Shown here in pieces: positions 35,601 through 46,004 of a stretch of 64,000 bases of DNA. Both the position numbers and the translations under genes were made by a program. This stretch comes from Brachypterus glaber (taxonomy: Eukaryota; Arthropoda; Insecta; Coleoptera; Kateretidae): NCBI GenBank assembly GCA_958510825.1, contig OY294046.1, forward strand, positions 3,534,001-3,598,000, written 5' to 3'. The notes under the pieces are model-generated. The model was not told the origin of the DNA and did not search any database. It was given only the letters and a program-made list of their open reading frames with translations. The first letter of the stretch is position 1, and every line of letters begins with the position of its first letter.

Positions 35601-38600
35601 AATATTGAAAATTTTTGCACGAATACAAGGCTTTCCGAAATTTTGAAAATTTTCAAAATGGGAAAGCAAAATAAAAAATATTTTTTATCCAATACATACA
35701 GATAATGAGACATTAACCCCCGCGTGGCTTTTACTTTATTGAGTGGATAATTATTTATTTTACCCACTTAAATGTCACTTGTCAAATTATTTTCTTGTAA
35801 ATGTTATTAAAATTTTTAATAAAAATATGAATTTCTAAGCTATTTATTGGATAAAACCTTGTATGGCACTCATGGGTAAACCGATATTGCCCCCTTGAAA
35901 ATTAACCTTCTTGACTCACGCATCGCAGGTTAATTTTCTCATGGGCAATATCTTACTTTACCCACTAGTACCATAAATAACTATTTTTCTCAAACAGGAC
36001 TACTATGTTCCACCGCGGAAACATTCCATGAAGAGGACCCTCTCCCAAATCTACAGCAAACCGTCCAGCAAAATAGCGAGATGCGACTACGAAATTTGCG
36101 TGAATAACGACGAGGACGATTGGAACAGATTGGCAGAAGAAAATAACGAAAGTGACTTTTCCAAATGTTGGCCGAAAGATTGGCTGACCTTAGACTGTCC
36201 TGGAGTAAGAGTGATTGCCGTTAACTATACGACAGACGTCCTCTGGTGTCCCGTTTGGCATAAAAAACGAAATAGGTAAGAACCTAGTAAAAAACTAGAT
36301 AAAACTTTGCAAGCAACCTGTCAAAACATCGGCACTATTGTACACTAGAGCCATCTGGTTTGCAAATTACAAACTAGGTGTTTTGTTTGATTTTAAATTC
36401 TGTATCTTTAAAACATTATATTCTAGCAAAAAACTGTATATAACATTTTTTATAGGGCTTAAAAAGAGCTTTTATTTAAAATATAATTTTTTGAAATCGG
36501 GTTATAAATATGTGAGGTATGCTAAAAAACCTTTTACTGCTTTAAATGCCAATATCTCGAAAACAATGCGTTTTAGGAAAACGTTGTGTATAACATTTTT
36601 TGACCAATTTAAAATTATCTTTTATATAAGTGCTAAATTAACCAAATACAATAATAATTGCCTTAATTATAGACAAAAAACGCTAAAAATAGGAGTTTTA
36701 CCCTATTTTTATCCCCTTACCCCCAATCGTTTAACCCCAAAATCTAATCAGCTCTTCGGAATACGATAAGAAACAATATGCAAAAAACCGCAAGTCGATA
36801 TCTCATGTAGAAATGGAGTTAGAGAGACAGACAGACAGACAGACGCAAAAATTTTTTTTTACTGATTTCGACTGAGTGGTCTAAAACGTCGAGAAATGTG
36901 ACTTTCGGCGAAGATTTCAATACATCGGCACTCTTAGTAGCACTAAGTGCCGATGTAATACACTGCCCAGTAAAAAAGCTTTCCCATTTTTCCACCCCGG
37001 GCTTGGAGATAATTTTTTTATTATTAGAATCGGTTTGGAATTTTTATTATCAGGTTTAACATCAGCAACCTCAAAAACTCCAATATACCATGGGAATTTT
37101 TTTTTCTTATTTTGACCACTAGAACACATCCTTTAAATATTTCCCTTTCCCCACGAAACATCCTGTATAACGCGCTTTGGTATATATATTTTTTTTCATT
37201 TTGGATAAAAAATATGCATAATACTACCAGTAGTCGGCGTAAACTCAGTTATGACTCATCAACGTTAAAAATAAACACAGAAACATAGGCTTACGGAATA
37301 ATTTTGTCGAATTATGAGGGAAATTTTTATAAGGGTCACTAAATCGAAACATTTGACGAATAATTTTTTACACACAACAATATTGACTATACATATTAAC
37401 TATACATATGTATATATATCGGTGTTTTTCAAAGAAAAAACCGACATTCCATTTTTATCTTTTAAGAATACGAAAGTTTTTAATTTTTATTTATCGATAA
37501 CTTTTTTCCCACCTTACTCGTTTAAATGGAATCATTAAAAAAACTCAAGATAAAAAGAAATAAAAATGTAAATATTTAAAACCTCGCGTCAACGCTAGAG
37601 TCGACGCGGCGCCTATGTGAGTACTGAAAATTCGCCGAATACTGAATACTACTTTGCTGTGAGGTTTATGATAAATTATCATGAAATTCTCTAATAATTA
37701 TAATTAAGTTGTGTAAAATCAATTTTTAAAATGCTGAATATTATTTTTTCAGAACTGATATGGTGGAAAGAAGCCAAGAAATGATTGACGAACTTTTACA
37801 AATAAAAGTTGGAAAAAAACCAATAGTGTGGGTGGGCCATTCAAAAGGTGGACTTTTCATTAAACAAATTTTAGTAAAAGGTACGTCATCAATTTTGTTT
37901 TGTTTATTAGTAATATCTATTTATTATTTAGATTTTTTCTATTTTTATTTTGTGCCTCGCGAGAAGAAAAGGTTATAATTTTTTTTACAGATTTTCAAAC
38001 AAAAAAAAAATATATATATAGTCGGATTTTTTTCTATAAGACCACTTTTTTTATCAAGTGTGCCTTCAACCGCCAGATTCCAAACAAATAAAAATTAAAA
38101 AAAAAAAATGTTTTTTAATATTTTTTACAAAAAAAACTTATTCACCCTAGTAGAAATTTAACGTTAGAATAACGTTTTTCTAACGTTAGAAAACTGTATA
38201 AAAGTACGTTATAAAATATGTGCAAATGTCCCGCTTTTTAACGTTTGGTTACAAACGTTAGTTACAAACGTTAATCTAACGTTAGATTTTTAAGTTAGAA
38301 ATACGTTATAAGTACCTTTAATTTCTAACTTTCGGAGGAGGCGTGGCCAACTAGAAAATTTCTACCTGCATCATAAAATGGCAGCTGGAGACAAATTTAT
38401 TCATATAAATAAATCTTAATATATTTTAGCAATCATAATATTTTTAAACAAAATTTTATTACATTTATTTATAAAATAGCCATCTTTTTAGGTGGCCCTA
38501 AATATTTTTCGTGTAATATGCTGTTATACTTCGGTAAATACGTTTACCTCTCAGAAAAACTTTATATTTAGTTAGTTAATATTTATTTATACATTCAGAA

Positions 38601-41600
38601 TCTTAAAATATTTTTTCAATTCTAATACAGCGTTGCCAGACTTACTATAATTTTGACTTTTGGGGGATATTTTTTTAAACTTATTATATAAATAATAAAT
38701 AATTATCAAACCTAGGCACATAGCTGTCTGAAATGAGTATTTTCTACTATAGCTTACGTATTGATAATGGAAATTTAAAAAATATTTAAAGTTAGAATAA
38801 GGTTAGAATTTAGTTGGGAAACTAACGTTAGATTTATGTATTTTATAACGTTTTTGTCAAACGTTAGTTTTTAAAGTTAGATTTATATATTTTATAACGT
38901 TTTTGTCAAACATTAGTTTTTAAGGTTTGTTTATATATTTTATAACGTTTTTGTATAACGTTTGAGACTAAACATAAAAATGTCACTAATCTAATGTTAT
39001 GTTAAGTTAGATTTGTGTACTTTTCTACCAAGGCAGGAGAAAGTGGTTTCGCTTATCCCAGAAAAAATTGTGTTTATCATATAGTCATTATAATATTTTT
39101 CCAGGTTGGGAGGAACGAGAAAATTCAAAGGACCTACTTGATCTATACAACCAAACCAAAGCAATAATGTTTTACAGTGTACCGCACCGCGGGTCAACTC
39201 TGGCCGATTTTAAATTTCCATTTTTAAGGCGAAGTGTGGAATTACTGGAAATACAGAAAAGTAAGTTCACGCCGCGGCGCGCTGTAAATAAAATCTTGTG
39301 TTTAACTTGTGCAGTAATAGTAGGTATATCAAAAACCAGTTATTATACTCCCCAGGTAGCAAGGGATGTTATATTACAAGAAATTAACATCACTTTTGGG
39401 TGTATTTTTAAACTAAATCATAACATCACATAATATTGAAAAATAACATGTATTTAACATCATATTTGCAACGTAACACGTGTGACGTGTATCATGTTAT
39501 TTTGCTTCTCACCGACGTTCGAAGCAAAAAAATCGATATAAGATGATGATAGAGTTAATTATTATAAGGAAATTGTATACACATTATACGATTTCCAATG
39601 GATAGGGGGCTCTGCCGGGCTTCTCAAGACCACGGACACGGATTAAAGGAATATATTCTTCGCTTAATCTGCAATTTCGTATTTAGAATCTATCTGTTTC
39701 AATCTGTGGTTGTTTCAATTACTGTTTGATTTTAAATCCGATTTTTTTTATAGGGTTATAGCGTTTTTAATGGTTTTATTTAGAAAAAGCTAATATCCTA
39801 GGATATTATTTAAATATTAAAGTACCATTAACGGCATCCATAAGATATTAGATATAACAGGAATGTGGATTTATGAAAGTCCAAACACGTTATTTTCTGG
39901 ATGTCATTCAGGCCTATTCACACGTACCATTGATATTGAGATTTGTGGCAATATTGACGAAAATTGCAAGGTCATGTATTAAAACTGCACGGGATTGTAA
40001 TTTTTGTCAATATTAAATAGATTTCAATGGTACATGTGAATAGGCCTGATTGTGTTATTAGGGGCGGACTTAGGACATCCCCACCATGCTACATTCTTGT
40101 TAAATGAGACTACAATCTTAACATCACATGTCACATATTAACGTGGCTTTCACGTGAATGTCATGTTATTTTGCTACCTGGGTCGTGACTAACAGAGTAT
40201 TATACGATTTTAAATTTTCAAAATCGTAAAAAACCGTCCAGATAAAAAATTCCTATATATACTTTTTATTAAAATCTAAACATTTTTGAAAAAATCCGTC
40301 TGTGCGTCAGAGACTCAAGAACCAAATATCCGATCCATCTTAAATTAGGGTGGTCCAAACTTTTTTTTATTTACTTAATCTATTCTATTTGTCGTGGTTC
40401 GAACGCCCTTAGAGTAAAAATGTATATGGACAACCCTAAGTGGTACTTTTAGGGCCATAAAAACAATACAATCATGCAAATATCGATCAAATTTGTATAA
40501 AACCAGCCCTAATATTTGTAATTTTAAAAAATTTATAAACCTTGATATCTATATTTTTTCTTTTTGAATATCAAAATAAGCCTGCAAAATCTTAGCCTGA
40601 TAAAAAGTTTCTAACCCGTGCCAACAAGGCCTCGAAATTACCCCTAAATTCCGAAAAAGTGCATTTTCTATTAATTTGTGCTACTGACGAATTATAAACA
40701 TTAATTAAAAAAGTTTCTTTGTCACATTTTTTTTCTGTATAAACTTATTTTAGTTATTTTAAAATATTACCATAATCTACGCAACGAGTATTAATTTATT
40801 TATTTATTTATTACATATCCAAACAAATCCCTAAGAATTCTATAATAGGATAAGTCATATTAAAATTATTTATAAATACATATTAAAAAAAAAAATTAAA
40901 CTATGTTCCTGCGGGAGAGATTTAAATTAATTATACAATTTTTAAATTTAGATATCTTAATATTAAAAAAGTCATTTTTTTATGGGGTCTAAGTCTAATT
41001 TAACCAACATTTTGATGCGATTTTTGTTAAAATGTTAAATGGCGATTAGACCCCATACTCGTTGCGTAGATTAACGTAATATTTTAAAATAACTAAAAAA
41101 GATTTACACAGAAAAAAAAAAAGTTCCTTAGAAAACGCCTTATATCGCACTAGTTTCATATTTTTATATCATCCTAGTGATATTTATGTATGCCTAATTT
41201 TATTTAGATATTTACCTCATAGATTCTACTATAATTTTATTCACCTTGTTTTATAAGCCATTTTCCACCTTTCACCACAGTCTTTTTTGATATATTTTAT
41301 GTTTTTTAATCCAAATATTTCTGGTTTTCATGTCAAAAACAGTGAAGAATACTTTTTTGCTTAGTTTTAAGTGAAGAATCACCCTGCAACATTAAAATTT
41401 TATTGGTGCTTTTTTTGTTCCCCATTCAAACGTCCATCTTCGAAGGACCGCAGCTCCCTTAGGGCTCATTTTCGGACAACATTTATAGGATTTTTTTTAT
41501 ATTTTTTAACGTAGAATCACCTCTTAAATTTCTCGAACTTATTTCTGAATAACCCTGTATACAGAAATATTTATACCAATTTAAAAAAAAAATCCATTTA

Positions 41601-43784
41601 AAAAAGATGAGCTCAAAGAAATTCCACGTTGGGGAGAAAACGGAATATATTATCTACTGTATCTAAATTAAATTTTGTTAAAAAATATAAATAAATATAA
41701 ATAATATTATATTAAAGTACTAGTTTCATAACATACGTTTTTAGCGCACGAGTACAAGTTTAGAAAACGAGCCGCTTGCGGCGAGTTTCCTAAAGTACTA
41801 GTGCTCTAAAAACGTGTTATGAAACGAGTGCTTTATACAATTTTTTCTATTTTGCTCTAAAATTTAAAAAACTTACATTTAAATTGATGATTGATTTAGG
41901 GATTTTTGTTTTGGGTTGGCATTACAGTTTACACTATGTTTAAAATTCTAAGAACAAATGATATTTTGATATATTTTACAGTCATCTCTTCTTTTTTCAC
42001 TGCAATTAACCAGTCCACAATTTTAACACGGTAAAAAATAACCGAAACACAAAATTTTGTAAAAAATTAAACTTTAAATCGACATTGACATTTGCACGCA
42101 AAAGGTCAAGAGATAGGCTTTTGTATGTTGCCAACCCAACAGAAAAAAAAGTAGAGACTTCTTATGGGCCTATAAGAACACGCAAAATGCGTGTGATTAT
42201 GAGCTTATAAAAAGTCACAAAATAGAAAAAAAAATATTTTTTCCTTTTCAGATTGTGATTTCATACTAAATCTTCACGAAAAATTTGTCGAGATTTGCAA
42301 TAAGCAAGAAAAGGCTGTGAATATTTATAGTTTCATTGAAACGTCTTTTACCCAGATGTTCATGATGTATTTGAAGGTGGTCTCCTACGATTCTGCAGGT
42401 AAGGAAGGAAGATAAAAAGCCTTTTAGGGAATTGTCATGTACTTATAAGCTTACCGGACTTATAGTAATTTACACAAATATTTAAAATTATTACATCGGC
42501 ACTTAGTGCTACTAAAAGTGCCGATGTATTGAAATCTTCGCCGAAAAGTCAAAATCTTTGACCACGTTTTTTTTTTCATATTTCTCGACGTTTTAGACCA
42601 TTTTAAGTCGAAATCAGTAAAAAAAATTTTTGCATCTGTCTGTCTGTCTGGGTGTAAACTCTCTAACTCAATTTCTGCATGAGATATCGACTTGCGGTTT
42701 TTTGCATATTGTTTCTTATTGTATTCCGAAAAGCTGATTAGATTTTGGGGGTAAACGATTGGGGGTAAGGGGGTAAAAATAGGGTAAAACTCCTATTTTT
42801 AGCGTTTTTTGTTTATAATTAAGGCAATTATTATTGTATTTGGTTAATTTAGCACTTATATAAAAGATAATTTTATATTGGTCAAAAAATGTTATAAACA
42901 ACGTTTTTCTAAAACGCATTGTTTTCGAGATATTGGCGTTTAAAGCAGTAAAGGGTTTTTTTAGCATATCTCACATATTTATAACCCGATTTCAAAAAAA
43001 TATATTTTAAATAAAAGCTCTTTTTAAGCCCTATAAAAAATGTTATATACAGTTTTTTGCTAGAATATAATGTTTTAAAGATACAGAATTTAAAATCAAA
43101 CAAAACACCTAGTGTGAAATTTGCAAACTAGATTTATTATTTTTTTGGACTCTACAATGTTCAGAAATAGGGTCATTAAAAACGATAGAAACTTCTGAAG
43201 GTTCCAGAAATCGATTTCAAGAATTAAAAAGAATAAAAAAAAACAAAAATTTTATTTTAAGCCCTTATTCGAGCTACTCGTGAGGTTGTGGTTTTACCTT
43301 ACTTTTCTATCTTGCTTTCTAGGTTTTCAATCTCGCTTAAAGCGAGTCGCTTGCCAGGTTGCCAAATTTACCACGGTTGAAAAACTGCTTTTTACTGATT
43401 TTAGAGCTGCTGTAACACTCGATCATTGTTTTATTATACAAAAATACAAATACAAAATACAAATACAAAAATACAAATACAAAAAAATTAATTTCACTTT
43501 AATATTCAAAATCTGCTCCTAAACGACTGCGTATATTTTGTTGTTTAAGTTTGGGAAAATGAAACTCCAACATGGATCTATGTGTGTAATGACCCTATTT
43601 CTGAATGACCCTGTATAGATAACAGTCTAACATTGTAATATCTTTATTTTCAGATCCCAACATTGGGACAAAATGTGACGTTCCCTTGGACCACAGGGAA
43701 ATTTGCAAGCCTGCCGGACGGGATTGTTTTTTATATTTAGAACTAATTAAATTAATAAAAAAATGTTTAGAAAATAATACCTAA
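32444..43784 (+). CDS. SERAC1: SERAC1-type serine hydrolase, seven C-terminal exons
   Basis: Spliced exons: 32444-32673, 33419-33666, 35998-36275, 37753-37880, 39105-39260, 42252-42398, 43654-43784. All have AG/GT borders, and codons join cleanly to give 438 residues to TAA. Family hallmarks: FIHGLHGG (residues 124-130), CWPKDWL, GHSKG with the nucleophile Ser282, IMFYSVPHRGS (316-325), and DHREICKP with His409 as likely catalytic histidine. SERAC1 proteins are mitochondrial/ER-contact-site alpha/beta hydrolases linked to phosphatidylglycerol remodelling. Human SERAC1 has an N-terminal membrane segment and a longer ARM-like region. Here exon 1 continues an earlier exon (its first base completes a codon), so the N-terminus is missing; I could not locate it. 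Introns are loaded with repeats. AATAAA overlaps the stop. Confidence 0.88.
32855..33360. repeat. Family L fragment fused to a family D half-arm (SERAC1 intron)
   Basis: 32855-33013 matches family L (aaaaaattcttggatatt; gaaatgtccgtctgtccgtc). 33014-33360 matches the right arm of the D palindrome (gaaggggcgtagctccctta, gacaccctgtatat). The missing left arm suggests deletion or a chimeric insertion. Confidence 0.65.
33419..33666 (+). CDS. SERAC1: SERAC1 exon with HGLHGG oxyanion-loop motif
   Basis: Acceptor ttatactatag, donor GTAAGA, phase 1 to phase 0. Encodes AESVLKSMGSKYPDL through ADVIFIHGLHGG and KTWRQGSW. The ATG at 33439 is internal. Confidence 0.88.
33667..34005. other. Intronic sequence with repeat fragment
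   Basis: gggaacgttcaagtattacg at 33690 recurs at 55485 (tattacataacgcaaatttt). A C-run lies at 33736-33747. No gene besides the host intron. Confidence 0.5.
34006..34674 (+). mobile_element. Family H repeat, copy 1 (SERAC1 intron)
   Basis: About 670 bp, starting at atagtcattccgcgctcgcg and ending near ctaaagcagtcgtgg. An inverted copy is at 48526-49211. A GC-rich hairpin (attccgcgc ... gcgcggaat) lies near the start. An (AT)n run is at ~34488-34506. Confidence 0.75.
34868..35345. repeat. Five degenerate ~95-120-bp tandem repeats
   Basis: Units begin near 34877, 34979, 35079, 35172 and 35292. Each has tcagattca, cagcaacctcaaaaacccc and cacgaaaactacccc, followed by a small C/G hairpin (cccccctcaggggg). 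A sixth relative is at ~37015-37095, on the other side of a family B insertion. Confidence 0.75.
35390..35545 (+). repeat. GACA/GACC microsatellite with conserved upstream module (family K)
   Basis: tgccaaattttaagtctcta, agcgttcttaagttatcgtg and then gacagaccgatcgaccgacc. The same order of modules occurs at 55540-55640 and 57265-57345 and, degenerately, near 62030. Non-coding. Confidence 0.6.
35672..35985. mobile_element. Family F repeat, copy 2, abutting a splice acceptor
   Basis: Matches 26858-27190 up to ccataaataactatt at ~35985. The acceptor ttctcaaacag follows immediately, so the branch-point region of this SERAC1 intron must lie at least partly in repeat-derived sequence. Confidence 0.75.
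35998..36275 (+). CDS. SERAC1: SERAC1 exon with CWPKDWL motif
   Basis: Acceptor tttctcaaacag, donor GTAAGA, phase 0 to phase 2. Encodes DYYVPPRKHSMKRTLSQIY through CWPKDWLTLDCPGVRVIAVN. The family F repeat ends about 12 bp upstream of the exon. Confidence 0.88.
36293..36959 (+). mobile_element. Family B repeat, starting 17 bp after a SERAC1 donor
   Basis: Near-complete copy (aactagataaaactttgc ... gtgccgatgtaa). It begins almost at the 5' splice site and interrupts the same sequence found at 34829-34860 (acactgcccagtaaaa). Confidence 0.85.
36960..37752. other. Rest of the SERAC1 intron, no gene
   Basis: A tandem-repeat relative lies at ~37015-37095. A hairpin-like tata tract is near 37400. 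The rest is AT-rich and unrecognised. Confidence 0.4.
37753..37880 (+). CDS. SERAC1: SERAC1 exon with catalytic serine
   Basis: Acceptor attttttcag, donor GTACGT. Encodes RTDMVERSQEMIDELLQIKV, then KKPIVWVGHSKGGLFIKQIL. The G-x-S-x-G nucleophile elbow is intact. Confidence 0.92.
38145..39033. mobile_element. Family E element, copy 3, CA duplication
   Basis: Ends CCCTAGTAGAAA and TTTTCTACCAAGG, flanked by CA on both sides (38143-38144, 39034-39035). It is nearly identical in layout to copy 2 and rich in TAACGTTAG. Confidence 0.85.
39105..39260 (+). CDS. SERAC1: SERAC1 exon with YSVPHRGS motif
   Basis: Acceptor atatttttccag, donor GTAAGT. Encodes WEERENSKDLLDLYNQTKAI, then MFYSVPHRGSTLADF. 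A family E element ends 71 bp upstream and a family C element starts 90 bp downstream. Confidence 0.9.
39351..40182. mobile_element. Family C element, copy 3, TC duplication, with nested MITE
   Basis: Ends CCCAGGTAGCAAGGG and TTTTGCTACCTGGG, flanked by TC on both sides (39349-39350, 40183-40184). It contains the 140-bp insertion at 39909-40048. It lies in the SERAC1 intron after the YSVPHRGS exon. Confidence 0.85.
39909..40048. mobile_element. 140-bp MITE nested in family C, ATT duplication
   Basis: TIRs CAGGCCTATTCACA and TGTGAATAGGCCTG; ATT is repeated at 39906-39908 and 40049-40051. The other C copies show the uninterrupted site (gatgtcattgt). The MITE at 51245-51364 has similar GGCCTATCC ends. 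Confidence 0.85.
40199..40345. repeat. Family L fragment
   Basis: gataaaaaattcctatatat, the following tccgtctgtgcgtc, and ctcaagaaccaaatatccga match the family L module order at 13230-13360. Confidence 0.5.
40700..41140. repeat. Foldback element
   Basis: taatctacgcaacgagtatt (40771-40790) and its inverse atactcgttgcgtagatta (near 41056) lie inside longer arms that share ttttagttattttaaaat-type strings. The interior includes a tattta microsatellite. Non-coding. Confidence 0.65.
41330..41570. repeat. Family D half-arm
   Basis: cagctcccttagggctcatt and tagaatcacctcttaaattt match the right arm of 21755-22488; it ends near aataaccctgtatac. Confidence 0.65.
41712..42232. mobile_element. Family A element, copy 3, abutting a SERAC1 acceptor
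   Basis: Same layout as 23863-24385. The terminal caaaatagaaaaaaaa is followed by tattttttccttttcag and the exon at 42252. Confidence 0.8.
42252..42398 (+). CDS. SERAC1: SERAC1 exon
   Basis: Acceptor ttccttttcag, donor GTAAGG. Encodes NCDFILNLHEKFVEICNKQE through YLKVVSYDSA. The family A element at 41712-42232 ends about 20 bp before the exon. No ATG-started ORF covers it; it was found from splice phase and family similarity. Confidence 0.85.
42491..43132 (-). mobile_element. Family B repeat, inverted, 5'-truncated
   Basis: Stem-loop end at 42491-42525, (gtct)n at 42638-42650. It stops at gcaaactagat (43132) without the aactagatgaaacg start. It lies in the last SERAC1 intron. Confidence 0.85.
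43145..43615. repeat. Foldback element with aatacaaata microsatellite
   Basis: cagaaatagggtcatta (near 43161) is matched by the inverse taatgaccctatttctga near 43590. A (aaatac)n tract is at 43438-43485. It ends at gaccctgtataga, the terminus motif seen on several foldbacks. Confidence 0.7.
43654..43784 (+). CDS. SERAC1: SERAC1 terminal coding exon
   Basis: Acceptor tctttattttcag. Encodes DPNIGTKCDVPLDHREICKP, then AGRDCFLYLELIKLIKKCLE and NNT-stop. H-x2-I-C-K-P plus a following F-L-Y helix is the family's C-terminal signature. AATAAA lies at 43783-43788. Confidence 0.88.
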
Positions 43785-43860
43785 TAAATCAGAAAATAAT
43801 TCGAAATGAGTTTAAGTAGAGACCTTCATACTTTGACATTTTTAAAATAGCACTAAAAGT

Positions 43861-44345
43861 AATTTTTTCTATTTTGCGACTCATAAGCTCATAATCACAC
43901 GCATTTTGCGTGTTCTTATAGGCCTAGAAGAGGTTTGTACTTTTTTTCTTTTCGGTTGGCAATACAGGACAAAAGACAATCGCGTGGCGTTTTCCGTGCA
44001 AATGTCAAAACCGCTTTTACGTTTAGTTTTCTACGAAATTGTGGAAAAGTTAATTTTTACCGTGTTAAAATTGTGGCTTGGTTATTTGCAGTGAAAAAGA
44101 GAAGAGCTGAATATAAAACATATCAAAATATCGTTTGTTCTATGAATTTCAAACATAGCGTAAATTGTAATGCCAACCCAAAACAAAAACCCCTAAATCG
44201 GTCATCAATATAAACGTAAGTTTATTTTTTAATTTTAGAGCAAAATAGAAAAAATAGTATAAAGCACTTGTTTCATAACACGTTTTTAGCGCACTAGTAC
44301 TTGTACTCGTGCGCTAAAAACGGGTGTTATGAAACTAGTACTTTA
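43861..44345. mobile_element. Family A element, inverted copy, in the SERAC1 3' flank
   Basis: It starts 77 bp after the stop codon and runs opposite to the other copies, ending tgaaactagtactttaat. Its 62- and 92-codon ORFs are repeat by-products. Confidence 0.8.
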
Positions 44346-44433
44346 ATATACTATTAAACCACTAGTCATAGCTGTTTTGATCACATTTTTACTCAAAGTC
44401 TGCGGCGAGTGATTAAACAGTGCGTTCCAAATC

Positions 44434-44675
44434 CAACTAATAACTCTTCTCTCTAGAATAGGCATTTCATCCGTAAAAACTGAAAAAAACGTAGCCAACA
44501 TATACATTTGTCTGTCTTACTCGCACAGCTTTGTTCTAGACAACAATAACAGTTACTGGTAATTGTTATTGTTCAGGCCCGAATATACCTATTTGTTTAC
44601 AAACAAACCGAGATGTTGGCGATACTTTATATTAACGGTATGCGTATTCTAGAGAGAAGAGTTGTTAGTTCGTTG
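44434..44675. mobile_element. hAT-like MITE, second copy, perfect 8-bp duplication
   Basis: The right end GTTGTTAGTTCGTTG and left end CAACTAATAACTC (4 bp shorter than in the 17643 copy). Target duplication TCCAAATC at 44426-44433 and 44676-44683. 242 bp. Confidence 0.9.
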
Positions 44676-44957
44676 TCCAAATCACACACAGAATAGCCTA
44701 AAATATAGCGAAAGAAAAATAGAGCCTCTTTAACCTCTTATTGACCAGTGCAGGGCAGTCAGATTTTTTTTTTGTTTTAAATTAACTAGTGCCTACGTTA
44801 ATAGAAACATATATTATATGTAAAAACCATCTTTTTGAATGAAAAATTAAAATTATTAGCATTTTTCGACACTTATCTGCATAAGGAGTGGTTGATATCT
44901 TGGCAAATTTTTTAAGGATAACACCAGAGGAAATAAAATATACAGTATTGTTTTGTA

Positions 44958-45490
44958 AAATAGTTATTTTCTTAACTAGTGTATTAAGTGGATAAAATCA
45001 CTTAATACACGAGTTGAGAATTTAATTTTATCCAACACCTTTTATTTTTAAATAAAAATCTATAATTTTGTGAAAAATTATGTCAAAAATATTAGGATTA
45101 GGTTTTCTTAATACTAAAATAATAGGTAGCCATGGCCTAAGTATGCCTATTAAAAATAAAAAATTGCTAGTTTTACATTTCTTACAAACGTCAAAATGGA
45201 CGCGGTGATGACAGAATTTTTAATAAAAACAGTATTTTATTCAAAAACTAAAGAATAATTTGGGGTTTTCTTTAATTTTTATGGTTAAGTTAACGTGCTT
45301 CTATTTATAGGATAGTTATAATACTTAATTAATAGGGTATTTAACTAATTTTGGGTGAGATCAAAAGCTGTACGTAAAAGAGTGGGTGAAAAAATTTTTA
45401 GTCACTAGTGAAAAAAACTCACTTTTGACATCTAAAATAGTGCTCAAAACAAGTGTTTCTGTGAAGGTGTTGGATAAAAGTAATTTTTAG
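44958..45490. mobile_element. Family G element, copy 2 (inverted)
   Basis: Inverse of 25838-26370 with the same tttatccaacacctttta terminal string and internal gtcaaaatggacgcggtgat. Confidence 0.75.
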
Positions 45491-46004
45491 GTATCTGCCT
45501 AATACGACTCACGGGACAATAAGGGGTTAAGTGTCAAAATATGAATTTTCTCTAATTTTTAATAATAATAATAAATAATTTCATGTTGTTACTCCACCTA
45601 CAGGCCTAGCGCTTATTAATTATAATAATAAACAGTAAATAATTAGATAAAAATATAAACAGACCAAAAAACGTTGTGATTTAGAGTTAGGTATCATATA
45701 TTTTATATAGCTTAATTTTATTTATTAAGAGTCATGCAAAAACGAACCTAAAGACAAAAAAAAAAGATTTTTAGATTTTTTGATAGATTGGACATTTCTA
45801 GCCAGAATTATGTTTATGCTAGAATTATGTTTAGCCTCTAAATTTATCCAAACATAATTATTTTCTCCTTTAGGTCCGTTTTTGCGTGACTATAACTATA
45901 TTTTACAGTATATTATGTACAATTATATTAATATATAGAAAAAAAATAATTTTCACCAATAAATGACGCCTTGCCTTAAGTCATTTTTGTAAAAGAAGCT
46001 TATA
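45491..46004. other. No gene seen
   Basis: AT-rich, with short aat/taa repeats near 45562. The motif agccagaattatgtttatgc recurs imperfectly within 50 bp. Confidence 0.4.

Noticed and set aside
43906..44213. 62- and 92-codon ORFs downstream of SERAC1
   Set aside because: They lie in an inverted copy of repeat family A.
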